Shown: piece by piece, positions 16,768 to 26,718 of the stretch
Layout: the number at the start of each line of letters is the position of its first letter
Numbering within the stretch: position 1 is the first letter of the stretch
Assembly: GCF_009707125.1 (NCBI RefSeq)
Contig: NZ_WLVL01000023.1
Coordinates: 124,001 to 188,000 of the forward strand
From: Arsenicicoccus cauae
Lineage (GTDB): Bacteria; Actinomycetota; Actinomycetes; Actinomycetales; Dermatophilaceae
Length of the DNA stretch: 64,000 bases
Reading direction: 5' to 3'
Notes under the pieces: model-generated
Databases searched by the model: none
What the model saw: the letters and a program-made list of their open reading frames with translations, nothing else
Told to the model about the DNA's origin: nothing
Position numbers and translations under genes: made by a program

Positions 16768-18657
16768 GTGACCGCGACGCGACCCACCCGTCAGGGACAG
16801 CCGGTCACGGGGTCCCGGGCGCGGATGCACCCCCGGCGTCGGGTCCGCTCGATGTTCATCGTCTCCCTGCTCGTGCTGACGGTCTTCGCCGCCCAGCTCG
16901 TGCGACTCCAGGGGTTCGACGCGGCGGCGATGTCCGCCAAGGCGCTCGAGCAGCGCAGCGCCAAGCGCACCCTTCCCGCCGCGCGAGGGCAGATCACCGA
17001 CAGCAACGGCACCGTCCTCGCCGAGTCGATCGAGCGCTACACCCTGATCGTCGACCAGCAGGCCGTCAAGGAGTACCAGAAGCGCCTCACCCCCAAGGGG
17101 CCACGCACCAAGGTGGGCGCGCAGGGCGCGGCCGCCGACATCGCCCCGCTGCTCGGACTGCCCGTCGCCGACGTGCAGGCGCGGCTGACCGGCGAGCGTC
17201 GGTGGTACCCCGTGGCCACCGACATGACGCCGGTGGCCTGGCGGCAGATCAAGAAGCTCGGCATCGGCGGCCTCACCGCCGAGCTGACGACCAAGCGCGT
17301 CTATCCCGCCGGCACAGGGGCCGCCTCGCTGGTCGGCGCCATGACCAATGCCGGGGCGCCCGTCGGCGGCGTCGAGCAGCTCATGAACTCCGTGCTCGCC
17401 GGCAAGCCGGGCGAGCAGCGCTACGAGACCACCCCGAGCGGGCTCAAGATCCCGACCGGCACCGAGTCCCACACGCCGGCCGTCCCGGGCCGCAACGTGC
17501 AGACCACCATCGACGCCGACCTGCAGTTCGTGGCGCAGAACGCCCTCGCGCGCGCCGTGACGCAGCGCGAGGCGCTCAACGGCTACGTCGTGGTGCAGGA
17601 CGTCCGCACCGGCAAGCTGCTGGCCGTCGCCAGCTACCCGACCTTCGACCCGGCCGACCTCAGCAGCCTCAACCGTGGGGGCACCGTCTCCAACAAGGCC
17701 TTCCAGGAGAACTTCGAGCCGGGGTCGACCGCCAAGGTCATGACCATGGCGGCCGTGCTGCAGGAGGGCGTCGCCACGGCGGACACCCCCGTCACGGTGC
17801 CGTCCAAGCTCCCCCGCTCCGACAAGGTCTTCGAGGACTCTTCTGAGCACGGCGTGCAGCAGCTCACCCTCAGCGGCGTCCTCGCGACCTCGTCCAACAT
17901 GGGCACCATCCTCGCCGGCGAGAAGCTCCCGGTGGCCAAGGTGATGGACTACTTCGGCAGGTTCGGGCTCGGCCACCTCACCGGGATCGGCTATCCCGGC
18001 GAGCAGGCGGGCATCGTCCCCAAGAACCCCACGGGGTCGCAGCGCTACACCGTGATGTTCGGTCAGGGCATGAGTCTCAACGCGGTCCAGTCGGCCAGCG
18101 TCTTCCAGACGATCGCCAACGGCGGCGTGCGCATCCCGCCGACCCTGATCAACGGCCAGACCGAGCCGGACGGCACCTTCACGCCGGCCAAGGCCCCGGA
18201 GCGGCAGCAGGTCATCTCGGGGCCCGTCGCCAAGACGCTCGGGGAGATGATGGAGTCGGTCGTCTCCGACGAGGGCACCGCCGGCGCCTATGCCTCCATC
18301 CCGGGCTACCGGGTCGCCGGCAAGACAGGGACCGCCGACCGCTACGACGAGCAGGCGGGCGGCTACGTCGGTCACACGGCCTCGTTCATCGGGTTCGCGC
18401 CGGCGGACGAGCCGAGGTTCGTGGTGGCCTGCACCCTCCAACGTCCCATCAGGGGCCACTACGGCGGCCAGACCTGTGGGCCGGTCTTCACCGAGGTGAT
18501 GAAGTCCGCGCTGGAGAAGTACCAGGTCCCGCCGAGCGGCAGCCCCGCGCCGCACCTGCCCGCGACCTGGGGCGGCTTCCGGCTGCACGAGGACAAGACC
18601 TCGTCGTCGACCACCGCGAACCCCTCGCGGGCCCGCTCCAGCACCGGGACGCGATAG
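16768..18657 (+). CDS. ftsI: Peptidoglycan transpeptidase FtsI (PBP3)
   Basis: 629 residues, GTG start with AGGATCGAGG upstream. One N-terminal membrane helix (SMFIVSLLVLTVFAAQLVRL), a dimerisation domain (RGQITDSNGTVLAES), then the penicillin-binding transpeptidase domain: Ser320-Thr-Ala-Lys323 (SxxK, acylation serine), Ser375-Ser-Asn377 (SxN) and Lys519-Thr-Gly (KTG). It cross-links septal wall with FtsW. A Ser/Thr-rich tail ends the protein, with no C-terminal PASTA domain. The gap from ftsL is 126 bp, the only sizeable gap between rsmH and ftsQ. Confidence 0.96.
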   Translation: MTATRPTRQGQPVTGSRARMHPRRRVRSMFIVSLLVLTVFAAQLVRLQGFDAAAMSAKALEQRSAKRTLPAARGQITDSNGTVLAESIERYTLIVDQQAVKEYQKRLTPKGPRTKVGAQGAAADIAPLLGLPVADVQARLTGERRWYPVATDMTPVAWRQIKKLGIGGLTAELTTKRVYPAGTGAASLVGAMTNAGAPVGGVEQLMNSVLAGKPGEQRYETTPSGLKIPTGTESHTPAVPGRNVQTTIDADLQFVAQNALARAVTQREALNGYVVVQDVRTGKLLAVASYPTFDPADLSSLNRGGTVSNKAFQENFEPGSTAKVMTMAAVLQEGVATADTPVTVPSKLPRSDKVFEDSSEHGVQQLTLSGVLATSSNMGTILAGEKLPVAKVMDYFGRFGLGHLTGIGYPGEQAGIVPKNPTGSQRYTVMFGQGMSLNAVQSASVFQTIANGGVRIPPTLINGQTEPDGTFTPAKAPERQQVISGPVAKTLGEMMESVVSDEGTAGAYASIPGYRVAGKTGTADRYDEQAGGYVGHTASFIGFAPADEPRFVVACTLQRPIRGHYGGQTCGPVFTEVMKSALEKYQVPPSGSPAPHLPATWGGFRLHEDKTSSSTTANPSRARSSTGTR

Positions 18658-18662
18658 GTTCG

Positions 18663-20285
18663 GTGCTCGTGGCAACCCCCTTCCCCCGCCCCGCGCACGT
18701 GCGAGCCCTCGCCGCGACCGATCTCGCGCGCCGGCTCGACGGCGTCGTCCTGCGCACCGTCTCCGGCGGACCCTGCGCCGACCCGGCGATCCTCGGCGTC
18801 ACCCTCGACTCGCGGTCGGTCCGCGCCGGTGACCTGTATGCCGCCCTGCCGGGAGCCAACGTGCACGGCGCCAGGTTCCTGGCGCAGGCCCTGGACTCCG
18901 GGGCGGTGGCGGTGCTCACGGATGAGGCCGGCGCGGCCGTCGTGGGAGAGGACCTGGGACCCGCCGCCGCCGACCTGCCGCTGCTGGTCGCAGCAGATGC
19001 CCGGGCGGCTCTGGGCCGTGCCGCCGCCGAGGTCTACGCCCGGCCGGACGGGACGCAGATCGCGGTCTACGGCATCACGGGCACCAACGGCAAGACCACC
19101 ACGGCCTACCTGGTGGACGGCGGGCTGCGCTCCCTCGGCCTGCGCACCGGTCTGGTCGGCACGGTCGAGACCCGCGTCGGCGACGAGCGGCTGCGCAGCA
19201 CCCGCACGACGCCCGAGGCCAGCGACCTGCAGGCGCTGCTCGCCGTCATGGCCGAGCGGGGTGTGCAGCGCTGCACGATGGAGGTCTCCAGCCACGCCCT
19301 CGTGATGCATCGGGTCGACGGCGTCGTCTACGACGTCGCGGCCTTCACCAACCTGTCCCAGGACCACCTGGACTTCCACGGGACGATGGAGGACTACTTC
19401 GCCGCCAAGGCCTCGCTGTTCACCCCGCAGCGCGCGCGACGTGGCGTCGTGGTCGTGGACGACCCGTGGGGCAGGAGGCTGGCCGAGCAGGCGACGATCC
19501 CGGTCGTCACGGTGTCGGCGACCGGCGCGGAGGCCGACTGGCAGGTGCGCGACCTCGGTGGCCGGGCGTTCGTGCTCACCGACGGGGACGAGACCAGCCT
19601 GGAGCTCGTCTGCCCCCTGCCCGGCGACTTCAACCAGGTCAACACCGCCGTGGCCGCCCTCCTGCTGCACCTCGGTGGCGAGGAGCTCGCCCGGGCCGCG
19701 CGCGCGGTCTGCGAGGACCCCCACGTGCCCGGCCGGATGGAGCGGGTCGAGACCGGGCTGCCCGACCAGCCCCTCGCCGTGGTCGACTTCGCCCACACCC
19801 CCGAGGCCGTGGGGGCGGCGCTGCGTGCGTTGCGTCCCCAGACCCGAGGACGGCTCGTCGTCGTGCTCGGGGCGGGCGGTGACCGCGACCCGGGCAAGCG
19901 ACCCCACATGGGCGCCGCCGCCGCCGCGACCGCCGACCTCGTGGTGGTGACGGACGACAACCCCCGCTCGGAGGACCCGGCGGACATCCGCGCGGCGGTC
20001 GCCGGCGGGGTCCCCGAGGACCTTCAGGTCCGGGTGCAGGTCGTGCCGGGTCGCGCCGCGGCCATCCGTGCTGCGGCGGCGGCCGCTCCCGGCGCCGGGG
20101 ACACCGTGGTGGTGCTCGGCAAGGGCCACGAGCAGGGCCAGGAGATCGCCGGCCAGACCCACCCCTTCGACGACCGGGAGGAGCTGGCCGCGGCGCTCCG
20201 GGAGCACCGAGCCGGCACCGACCTGAAGGAGCGTGCACCTCACGTGCAGGATGAGATGTCGACCACCGAGGAGACCAGCTCGTGA
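18663..20285 (+). CDS. murE: UDP-MurNAc-tripeptide synthetase MurE
   Basis: 540 residues. Mur ligase domains: N-terminal [20 protein letters not shown]-binding [13 protein letters not shown], central [20 protein letters not shown] and MEVSSHAL, and the C-terminal [10 protein letters not shown]. The D432-N-P-R435 motif is the one used to recognise meso-diaminopimelate, so a DAP-type residue 3 is expected (inference). GTG 18663 or GTG 18669 could start it; TAGGTT at 18655-18660 may be an internal leaderless promoter favouring 18669. The C-terminus has an extra charged tail of about 25 residues. Its stop overlaps mraY by 4 nt, so murF is missing here. Confidence 0.95.
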   Translation: MLVATPFPRPAHVRALAATDLARRLDGVVLRTVSGGPCADPAILGVTLDSRSVRAGDLYAALPGANVHGARFLAQALDSGAVAVLTDEAGAAVVGEDLGPAAADLPLLVAADARAALGRAAAEVYARPDGTQIAVYGITGTNGKTTTAYLVDGGLRSLGLRTGLVGTVETRVGDERLRSTRTTPEASDLQALLAVMAERGVQRCTMEVSSHALVMHRVDGVVYDVAAFTNLSQDHLDFHGTMEDYFAAKASLFTPQRARRGVVVVDDPWGRRLAEQATIPVVTVSATGAEADWQVRDLGGRAFVLTDGDETSLELVCPLPGDFNQVNTAVAALLLHLGGEELARAARAVCEDPHVPGRMERVETGLPDQPLAVVDFAHTPEAVGAALRALRPQTRGRLVVVLGAGGDRDPGKRPHMGAAAAATADLVVVTDDNPRSEDPADIRAAVAGGVPEDLQVRVQVVPGRAAAIRAAAAAAPGAGDTVVVLGKGHEQGQEIAGQTHPFDDREELAAALREHRAGTDLKERAPHVQDEMSTTEETSS

Positions 20286-21367
20286 AGGCCGTCCTGATCG
20301 CCGCCGGTGTCTCGCTGCTGATCGCCCTGCTGGGCACGCCCGCCTACATCAGCTTCTTGGTGCGCAAGCACTACGGCCAGTTCGTCCGGGACGACGGACC
20401 GACGAGCCACCACACCAAGCGCGGCACCCCGACCATGGGCGGTGCCGTCATCATCCTCGCGTCCCTCGGTGCCTACGCCCTCGCTCACCTGCTCACCTGG
20501 TGGCCCCCGTCGGCGTCGGGCCTGCTCGTGATGTTCCTCATGGCGGGCCTGGGCCTGGTCGGCTTCCTCGACGACTACATCAAGATCTCCAAGCAGCGCA
20601 GCCTCGGCCTGCGATCCTGGCAGAAGCTCGCCGGGCAGGGCATCGTCGGGCTGGTCTTCTCCTGGCTCGTGCTGCAGTTCCCGAACTCCCGAGGTCTCAC
20701 CCCCGCCTCGACGGTCATCTCCTCGGTGCGGGACACGAACCTCGACCTCGACGTGAGCTCGACCCTGCCCTGGGTGGGCGTCCTGCTGTTCGTCCTGTGG
20801 GCCAACCTCATGATCGCGGGCACCAGCAACGGGGTGAACCTCACCGACGGCCTCGACGGGCTGGCGACCGGGGCCAGCACGATGGTCTTCGCGGCCTACG
20901 TGATCATCGGCACCTGGCAGACCAACCAGAGCTGCGCCATCACCCCCAGCGCCGGCTGCTACGAGGTGCGTGATCCCCGGGACCTCGCGGTGGTCGCGGC
21001 CTGCCTGATGGGCGCGTGCTTCGGGTTCTTGTGGTGGAACGGCTCGCCCGCCAAGATCTTCATGGGCGACACTGGGTCCCTCGCCCTCGGCGGCGCCCTG
21101 GCGGGCCTGGCCATCTGCACCCGCACCGAGCTGCTCGTGGTGGTCCTCGGAGGACTGTTCGTCCTCGAGGCGCTGTCGGTCATCATCCAGGTCGGCTCGT
21201 TCAAGACCACCCGCAAGCGCGTGTTCCGCATGGCGCCGCTGCACCACCACTTCGAGCTGCTCGGCTGGGCCGAGATCACCGTCGTCATCAGGTTCTGGAT
21301 CATCGCCGGGCTCTTCGTCGCGCTCGGCATCGGGTTGTTCTACGCAGAGTGGGTCGTGGGAGCGTGA
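20282..21367 (+). CDS. mraY: Phospho-MurNAc-pentapeptide transferase MraY
   Basis: 361 residues with about ten membrane helices, GTG start overlapping the murE stop. MraY makes lipid I by moving phospho-MurNAc-pentapeptide to undecaprenyl phosphate. Signatures: [37 protein letters not shown] (DD motif), [12 protein letters not shown] and [16 protein letters not shown], and [14 protein letters not shown] near the end. All catalytic Asp/His elements are present. Translationally coupled on both sides (GTGA overlaps). Confidence 0.97.
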   Translation: MKAVLIAAGVSLLIALLGTPAYISFLVRKHYGQFVRDDGPTSHHTKRGTPTMGGAVIILASLGAYALAHLLTWWPPSASGLLVMFLMAGLGLVGFLDDYIKISKQRSLGLRSWQKLAGQGIVGLVFSWLVLQFPNSRGLTPASTVISSVRDTNLDLDVSSTLPWVGVLLFVLWANLMIAGTSNGVNLTDGLDGLATGASTMVFAAYVIIGTWQTNQSCAITPSAGCYEVRDPRDLAVVAACLMGACFGFLWWNGSPAKIFMGDTGSLALGGALAGLAICTRTELLVVVLGGLFVLEALSVIIQVGSFKTTRKRVFRMAPLHHHFELLGWAEITVVIRFWIIAGLFVALGIGLFYAEWVVGA

Positions 21368-22881
21368 CGGACGTGCAGGGTAACGACGAGGGGCACGAGG
21401 GCATCGCCGACGCGAGCTACGAGCCGCGGCCGGGCCTCACCCACAAGGACGCCGACTGGGCAGGGCTGCGAGTCCTGGTCGTCGGCCTCGGCCGCTCCGG
21501 CTTCGCCGCGGCCGACGCGCTGCGCGAGCGCCTCGCGGTGGTGACGGCATACAGCCCGGACGTGACCCCGCAGATCGAGGAGCACGCCCGCATCCTCGAC
21601 ATCCTCGGGGTCGACATCCGACTGGGGGACCAGGCGACCGACGAGATCCCCGAGGGAACCGAGCTGGTCGTGACCTCGCCGGGCGTGCCGCCCCACAACC
21701 CCCTCCTCGCACGCGCTGCGGAGGCCGGCATCCCCGTGTGGGGCGAGGTCGAGCTGGCCTGGCGCATGCGCCCCCGCGAGGGCGCGGCGCCCTGGCTCGT
21801 GGTCACCGGCACCAACGGCAAGACCACGACGGTCACGATGCTCGAGTCGATCCTGCGGCACTCGGGGGCCCGGGCGGTCGCCGCCGGCAACGTCGGGACG
21901 CCCATCATGGAGGTGATGCTCGACCCGACGCCGTACGACGTGATCGCGGTCGAGCTCAGCTCCTTCCAGCTGCACTGGCAGAGGTCACTGTCGCCGCTCG
22001 CGTCCGCGTGCCTCAACGTCGCCCCGGACCACCTCGACTGGCACGGCTCCTACGACGACTACCTTCGCGCCAAGGGCAGCGTCTACGACAACACTCAGGT
22101 GGCGTGCGTCTACAACGTGCAGGACCCGCAGACCGAGCTGCTGGTCATGGAGGCGGACGTCGTCGAGGGGTGCCGGGCCGTCGGCTTCACCATCGGGGTC
22201 CCCGCCCCCGGCATGGTCGGCCTGGTGGACGACGTCCTCGCGGACCGTGCCTTCGTGGAGCAGCGCCACTCCAGCGCCGCCGAGCTGGGCACCCTCGCCG
22301 ACCTGCAGGGAGACGCCCCGGACGTGGCGCCGCACTACGTCGCCAACGCGCTGGCCGCCGCGGCCCTCGCACGGGCCTTCGGCGTCGGCCCGATGGCCGT
22401 GCGCGACGGGCTGCGGGCCTACCGTCCCGAGGCGCACCGCATCGCCGAGGTCGCCACGGTCGACGGAGTCCGCTACGTCGACGACTCCAAGGCCACCAAC
22501 CCGCACGCCGCGTCGGCCTCGCTGGCCGCCTTCGGACGCGTCGTGTGGATCGCGGGCGGGCTGCTCAAGGGGGCCGACGTCGAGGAGCTGGTCCGGTCGC
22601 GCGCGGACCGGCTGGTGGGCGTCGTGCTCATGGGCCGCGACCGCGCCCGCATCGCGCAGGCCCTGGCTCGACACGCACCCGATGTGCCCGTGGTGGACGT
22701 GGACGGCACCGACACTGGTGCCATGGCGCGCGTCGTCCGCGAGGCCACCACCCTCGCCCAGCCGGGGGACGTGGTGCTCCTCGCTCCGGCAGCGGCCTCG
22801 ATGGACATGTTCACCAACTACGGAGCCCGCGGCGACGCCTTCGCCGAGGCGGTGCGCCGGCTCGGAGGGAGCACCGTATGA
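21364..22881 (+). CDS. murD: UDP-MurNAc-L-alanine:D-glutamate ligase MurD
   Basis: 505 residues from GTG 21364 (overlapping the mraY stop); the frame is open further up but lies inside mraY. It begins with about 35 residues not seen in E. coli MurD ([21 protein letters not shown]), then [33 protein letters not shown]-binding [16 protein letters not shown], and [47 protein letters not shown]. It adds D-Glu to UDP-MurNAc-L-Ala in the cytoplasm. The stop overlaps the ftsW ATG by 4 nt. Confidence 0.96.
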   Translation: MTDVQGNDEGHEGIADASYEPRPGLTHKDADWAGLRVLVVGLGRSGFAAADALRERLAVVTAYSPDVTPQIEEHARILDILGVDIRLGDQATDEIPEGTELVVTSPGVPPHNPLLARAAEAGIPVWGEVELAWRMRPREGAAPWLVVTGTNGKTTTVTMLESILRHSGARAVAAGNVGTPIMEVMLDPTPYDVIAVELSSFQLHWQRSLSPLASACLNVAPDHLDWHGSYDDYLRAKGSVYDNTQVACVYNVQDPQTELLVMEADVVEGCRAVGFTIGVPAPGMVGLVDDVLADRAFVEQRHSSAAELGTLADLQGDAPDVAPHYVANALAAAALARAFGVGPMAVRDGLRAYRPEAHRIAEVATVDGVRYVDDSKATNPHAASASLAAFGRVVWIAGGLLKGADVEELVRSRADRLVGVVLMGRDRARIAQALARHAPDVPVVDVDGTDTGAMARVVREATTLAQPGDVVLLAPAAASMDMFTNYGARGDAFAEAVRRLGGSTV

Positions 22882-24122
22882 CGACCCGCCCCGGAGCCTC
22901 GCCGACGGGTGCGTCCCGCGCGCGACGCACGGGGCGCGAGACGCTGCCCGACCGGGTGGTGGACTTCCTCGACAGCATCGACACCCCGCTGACGACCTAC
23001 TACCTGCTGGCGTCGGTGACCGCGGCGCTGACCATCGTCGGTCTGGTCATGTACCTCTCGGCCTCGAGCATCCGCAGCTACGACCTGTTCCTGCGCCAGC
23101 TCCTCTTCGCGGGCATCGGCCTGGTCCTGTGCGTCATCGCCTCCCGCCTGCCGGTCCGGCTGTGGAAGCGGCTGGCCTGGCCGGGGATCCTGCTGTCCGT
23201 CACCCTGCAGGCGCTGATCTTCGTCCCCGGTCTGGGCCAGGAGTTCCAGGGCAACCGCAACTGGATCCAGGTGGCCGGCGTGCAGCTGCAGCCCTCGGAG
23301 TTCGCCAAGATCGCCATCGTCGTCTTCGGCGCCGCGATCCTCGACCGCAAGAAGGAACGCCTCGCGGACTTCTGGCACGCGGTCATCCCGCTCGGCCCGG
23401 TCGCCGTCCTGCTCCTCGGCCTGCAGCTCGCCGGCAACGACCTGGGCACCGGCCTGGTGCTGCTCGCCATCGTGGCGGGCATGCTCTTCGCCGCGGGCGT
23501 GTCGGCCCGGTTCTTCGGCATCGCGGGGCTGCTGGGGGTGGCCGCCGTCGCCGTCATGACGTTCACCAGCCGCAACCGGCTCGGCCGCATCGACGCCTGG
23601 ATCGGCGACGGGTGCGCCACCAACTTCGACCTGTGCCGCCAGGTCGTCAACGGCAAGTATGCCCTCGCCGAGGGGGGCTGGTGGGGCAAGGGGCTGGGGG
23701 AGAGCGCCGAGAAGTGGGGGTGGCTGTCAGAGTCCCGCAACGACTTCATCTTCGCCATCATCGGCGAGGAGCTCGGGCTGCCCGGCACCCTCACGGTCCT
23801 GCTGCTGCTCGCCCTGCTGGCCTACGCCTGCTACCGCCTGGTCTTCCGGTCGTCGGACTTCTTCGTCCGGATCGCCTCGGCCGGCGTCCTGGCCTGGTTG
23901 GTGGTGCAGGCCAGCATCAACATCGGCGCCGTCACCGGGCTCCTGCCCGTCATCGGCGTCCCCCTGCCGCTCATCTCCGGCGGCGGCACCGCCCTGATCT
24001 CCACCCTCACGGCGCTGGGCATGCTCATGGCCTTCGCGCGCGAGGAGCCCGGCGCCCGCGAGGCCCGCAGCCTGCGCCGGTCCCGGCCCGCCCGCGACGC
24101 ACGACCTAGGATCGACCGATGA
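22878..24122 (+). CDS. ftsW: SEDS peptidoglycan glycosyltransferase FtsW
   Basis: 414 residues, ATG in ATGA overlap with murD. SEDS protein with about ten membrane helices; polymerises septal glycan strands together with FtsI. Signatures: GNRNWIQVAGVQLQPSEFAKIA, the extracellular loop SESRNDFIFAIIGEELGLPG (catalytic Asp/Glu region), and GVPLPLISGGGTALISTL near the last helices. The cytoplasmic tail is short and Arg-rich (RSLRRSRPARDARPRIDR). The second Cys-containing loop (DGCATNFDLCRQVVNGKYAL) is an actinobacterial type insert. Confidence 0.97.
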   Translation: MTTRPGASPTGASRARRTGRETLPDRVVDFLDSIDTPLTTYYLLASVTAALTIVGLVMYLSASSIRSYDLFLRQLLFAGIGLVLCVIASRLPVRLWKRLAWPGILLSVTLQALIFVPGLGQEFQGNRNWIQVAGVQLQPSEFAKIAIVVFGAAILDRKKERLADFWHAVIPLGPVAVLLLGLQLAGNDLGTGLVLLAIVAGMLFAAGVSARFFGIAGLLGVAAVAVMTFTSRNRLGRIDAWIGDGCATNFDLCRQVVNGKYALAEGGWWGKGLGESAEKWGWLSESRNDFIFAIIGEELGLPGTLTVLLLLALLAYACYRLVFRSSDFFVRIASAGVLAWLVVQASINIGAVTGLLPVIGVPLPLISGGGTALISTLTALGMLMAFAREEPGAREARSLRRSRPARDARPRIDR

Positions 24123-25261
24123 CCTCGACCCCCTCGCCCCGTCACCGCGCGACGTCCGTCGTCCTCGCCGGCGGGGGCACGGCAGGGCACGTCTCGCCGC
24201 TGCTCGCTCTCGCCGACGAGCTCCGGAGACGCGACCCCGACGTCCGCATCACGGTCCTCGGGACGGCGACCGGGCTCGAGACGCGACTCGTCCCCCAGCG
24301 CGGCTACCCGCTGCGCACCATTCCCAAGGTCGCCTTCCCCCGCAGGCCATCGGCAGCGCTCCTGCGGCTGCCGCAGTCCCTCAAGGGGGCGGTCGACGCC
24401 GCCGGGTCGATCCTCGACGAGGTCGACGCGGACGTGGTCGTCGGGTTCGGGGGCTACGTGTCCACCCCCGCCTACCTCGCGGCCCGCCGCCGGGGTCTGC
24501 CCATCGTCGTCCACGAGCAGAACGTCCGCCCCGGCCTGGCCAACCGCCTCGGCGCCCGCCTCACCCGCTTCGTCGCGACGACCTTCGCCGCCACGAGGCT
24601 CGCGGGTGCCCGCCACCTCGGGATGCCGCTGCGCACCGAGATCTCCGGCCTCGACCGCGGCGCCCGGCGCGCCGAGGCCCTCGAGCACTTCGGGCTGGAC
24701 GTCGGCGGCGGCCCAGTCCTGCTCGTGACGGGCGGCTCGAGCGGGGCCAAGCGCCTCAACGACACCTTCGCCGCGCGGGTGCGCGAGCTGTCCGACGCGG
24801 GGATCCAGGTCCTGCACGTCACCGGCGCCGGCAAGGCCTTCGAGCCCGTGCCCGTCGGCCACGGTGCGCCGTACGTCGTCCGCGAGTACTCCGACCGCAT
24901 GGACCTGGCCTTCGCCGCCGCCGACCTGGTCGTCTCCCGGGCCGGGGCGGGGATGGTCTGCGAGCTGACGGCCGTGGGCCTGCCCGCGGTCTACGTCCCC
25001 CTGCCCATCGGCAACGGCGAGCAGCGGTTCAACGTAGCCGAGGTCGTGGCCGCCGGCGGCGGCCTGGTCGTGGACGACGCCGAGCTGCTCCCCGGCTGGG
25101 TCGACAGCGTCCTGGTGCCCCTGGTCCGGGACCGCGAGCGACTGGACCGTATGGCGGCCGCCGCCTCCCACGTCGGGACCCGCGACGGCGACCGCCGGCT
25201 CGCGGACCTGGTCGAGGAGGCCCTCGCCGCCACGTCGAGAGAGGGGCTGGTGAGTAGATGA
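24119..25261 (+). CDS. murG: UDP-GlcNAc:lipid I transferase MurG
   Basis: 380 residues, a usual length for MurG. GT28 two-lobe enzyme that makes lipid II on the inner face of the membrane. Signatures: VVLAGGGTAGHVSPLLALADELRRRDP (lipid I side), VVGFGGYVSTPAYLAARRRGLPIVVHEQNVRPGLANR, LVTGGSSGAKRLNDTF and VVSRAGAGMVCELTAVGLPAVYVPLPIGNGEQRFNVAEV (UDP-GlcNAc pocket). Coupled by 4-nt overlaps to ftsW and murC, the usual gene order. Confidence 0.97.
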   Translation: MTSTPSPRHRATSVVLAGGGTAGHVSPLLALADELRRRDPDVRITVLGTATGLETRLVPQRGYPLRTIPKVAFPRRPSAALLRLPQSLKGAVDAAGSILDEVDADVVVGFGGYVSTPAYLAARRRGLPIVVHEQNVRPGLANRLGARLTRFVATTFAATRLAGARHLGMPLRTEISGLDRGARRAEALEHFGLDVGGGPVLLVTGGSSGAKRLNDTFAARVRELSDAGIQVLHVTGAGKAFEPVPVGHGAPYVVREYSDRMDLAFAAADLVVSRAGAGMVCELTAVGLPAVYVPLPIGNGEQRFNVAEVVAAGGGLVVDDAELLPGWVDSVLVPLVRDRERLDRMAAAASHVGTRDGDRRLADLVEEALAATSREGLVSR

Positions 25262-26718
25262 GCGTCCACCAGGACCGGTTCGACTTCAGGGCCCCCGTCG
25301 TCCCGCTCTCCGAGCTGGGGCGGGTCCACGTCACCAACGTGGGCGGCGCGGGCATGTCGGCCGTGGCCCGGGTGCTGCTCGGCCGGGACGTCGTCGTCAG
25401 CGGTTCCGATCCCAAGGACCTGCCCGTCCTGGATGCCCTGCGCGAGGCCGGTGCGGACGTGCACGTCGGCGCCCGTCCGGAGTCGGTGGATCAGGTCGAC
25501 ACCGTCGTGGTCTCCTCGGCCACCCGCGAGACCGATCCCGAGCTGGCCCGGGCGCGCGCGCTGGGCAAGCGGGTGCTGCACCGGTCCCAGGCGCTGGCGA
25601 GCGCCGCCGACGCCCGTCGGGTGCTGGCCGTCGCCGGCGCCAACGGCAAGACCACGACGACGTCCATGCTCACCGCCCTGCTGCTCGACGCGGGCGCCGA
25701 CCCGTCGTTCGCCATCGGGGGCGAGCTGGCCGGGCTGGGCACCAACGCGCACGCCGGCCGGGGAGAGGCCTTCGTGATCGAGGCCGACGAGTCGGACGGC
25801 TCCTTCCTCGTCTACCACCCCGAGGTCGCGATCGTGACCAACGTGCAGCCCGACCACCTCGACCACTACGGCACCTTCGAGGCCGTCCAGGACGCCTACC
25901 TCGCCTTCGCCGGCAGCATCCGTCCTGGTGGCCTGCTGGTGGCCTGCGCGGACGACGCGGGGTCCGCCGCGCTCGCCCGCCGCGCCTGCGCGAGCGGGGT
26001 GCGCGTGGTCACCTACGGCACGGGCTCCGCCGCCGACGTGCGGGTGCTCGGTCACGAGGTGGACGGCTTCCGCACCGTGGCCCGTGTCCTGGACGGGGAC
26101 CACGAGGTGCGTCTGGGGATCGCCATACCGGGCTCGCACAACATCCTCAACGCCACCGCCGCGTATGCCGCGGCCCACCACGGTCTCGGTCTCGACCCCG
26201 ACCTGGCCGCCCGGGGGCTGGGCGCCTACACCGGCACCCGGCGGCGGTTCGAGCTCAAGGGGGAGGCAGGCGGGGTCACCGTGGTGGACGACTACGCCCA
26301 CAACCCGGGCAAGGTCGCGGCCGTCGTGGGCACCGCCGCGTCCCTCGTGCACCGGCCCTCGCGGCTCGTCGTGATCTTCCAGCCCCACCTCTACTCGCGC
26401 ACGCGGGACTTCGCGGCCGAGCTGGCTGCGGGCCTGCGGGCGGCCGACGTCGTCATCGTGATGGACGTGTACGCCGCGCGGGAGGACCCGGTGGTCGGGG
26501 TGTCGGGCGCGCTCGTGGCCGATGCGGTGCGCGCGCTGGCGGCGACCGACGGCGGCCCCGCGTGCGAGGTGCACTACGTGCCGGGCTGGTCCGACGCCGC
26601 CCCGCTCGTGGCGGAACTCGCACGGCCCGGCGACCTGGTCCTGACGGTCGGCGCCGGCGACGTGACCCAGCTGGGCCCGCGGATCCTCGCGGCGCTGGGG
26701 GAGGGCGTCCGGTCGTGA
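25258..26718 (+). CDS. murC: UDP-MurNAc:L-alanine ligase MurC
   Basis: 486 residues. Begins near VTNVGGAGMSAVARVLLGRD (UDP-substrate loop), then ATP-binding VAGANGKTTTTSMLTALL, IEADESDGSFLVYHPEVAIVTNVQPDHLDHYG, SHNILNATAAYAAA, and VVDDYAHNPGKVAAVV with IFQPHLYSRTRDF. These are MurC rather than MurD/E/F signatures. It adds the first residue of the stem peptide. The ATG overlaps the murG stop, and its own stop overlaps ftsQ. Confidence 0.96.
   Translation: MSVHQDRFDFRAPVVPLSELGRVHVTNVGGAGMSAVARVLLGRDVVVSGSDPKDLPVLDALREAGADVHVGARPESVDQVDTVVVSSATRETDPELARARALGKRVLHRSQALASAADARRVLAVAGANGKTTTTSMLTALLLDAGADPSFAIGGELAGLGTNAHAGRGEAFVIEADESDGSFLVYHPEVAIVTNVQPDHLDHYGTFEAVQDAYLAFAGSIRPGGLLVACADDAGSAALARRACASGVRVVTYGTGSAADVRVLGHEVDGFRTVARVLDGDHEVRLGIAIPGSHNILNATAAYAAAHHGLGLDPDLAARGLGAYTGTRRRFELKGEAGGVTVVDDYAHNPGKVAAVVGTAASLVHRPSRLVVIFQPHLYSRTRDFAAELAAGLRAADVVIVMDVYAAREDPVVGVSGALVADAVRALAATDGGPACEVHYVPGWSDAAPLVAELARPGDLVLTVGAGDVTQLGPRILAALGEGVRS

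Noticed and set aside
15895-18675. Minus-strand open frame of 926 codons opposite rsmH, ftsL and ftsI
   Set aside because: Arg/Gly/Ala-rich shadow without domain logic; the plus strand carries clear division genes.
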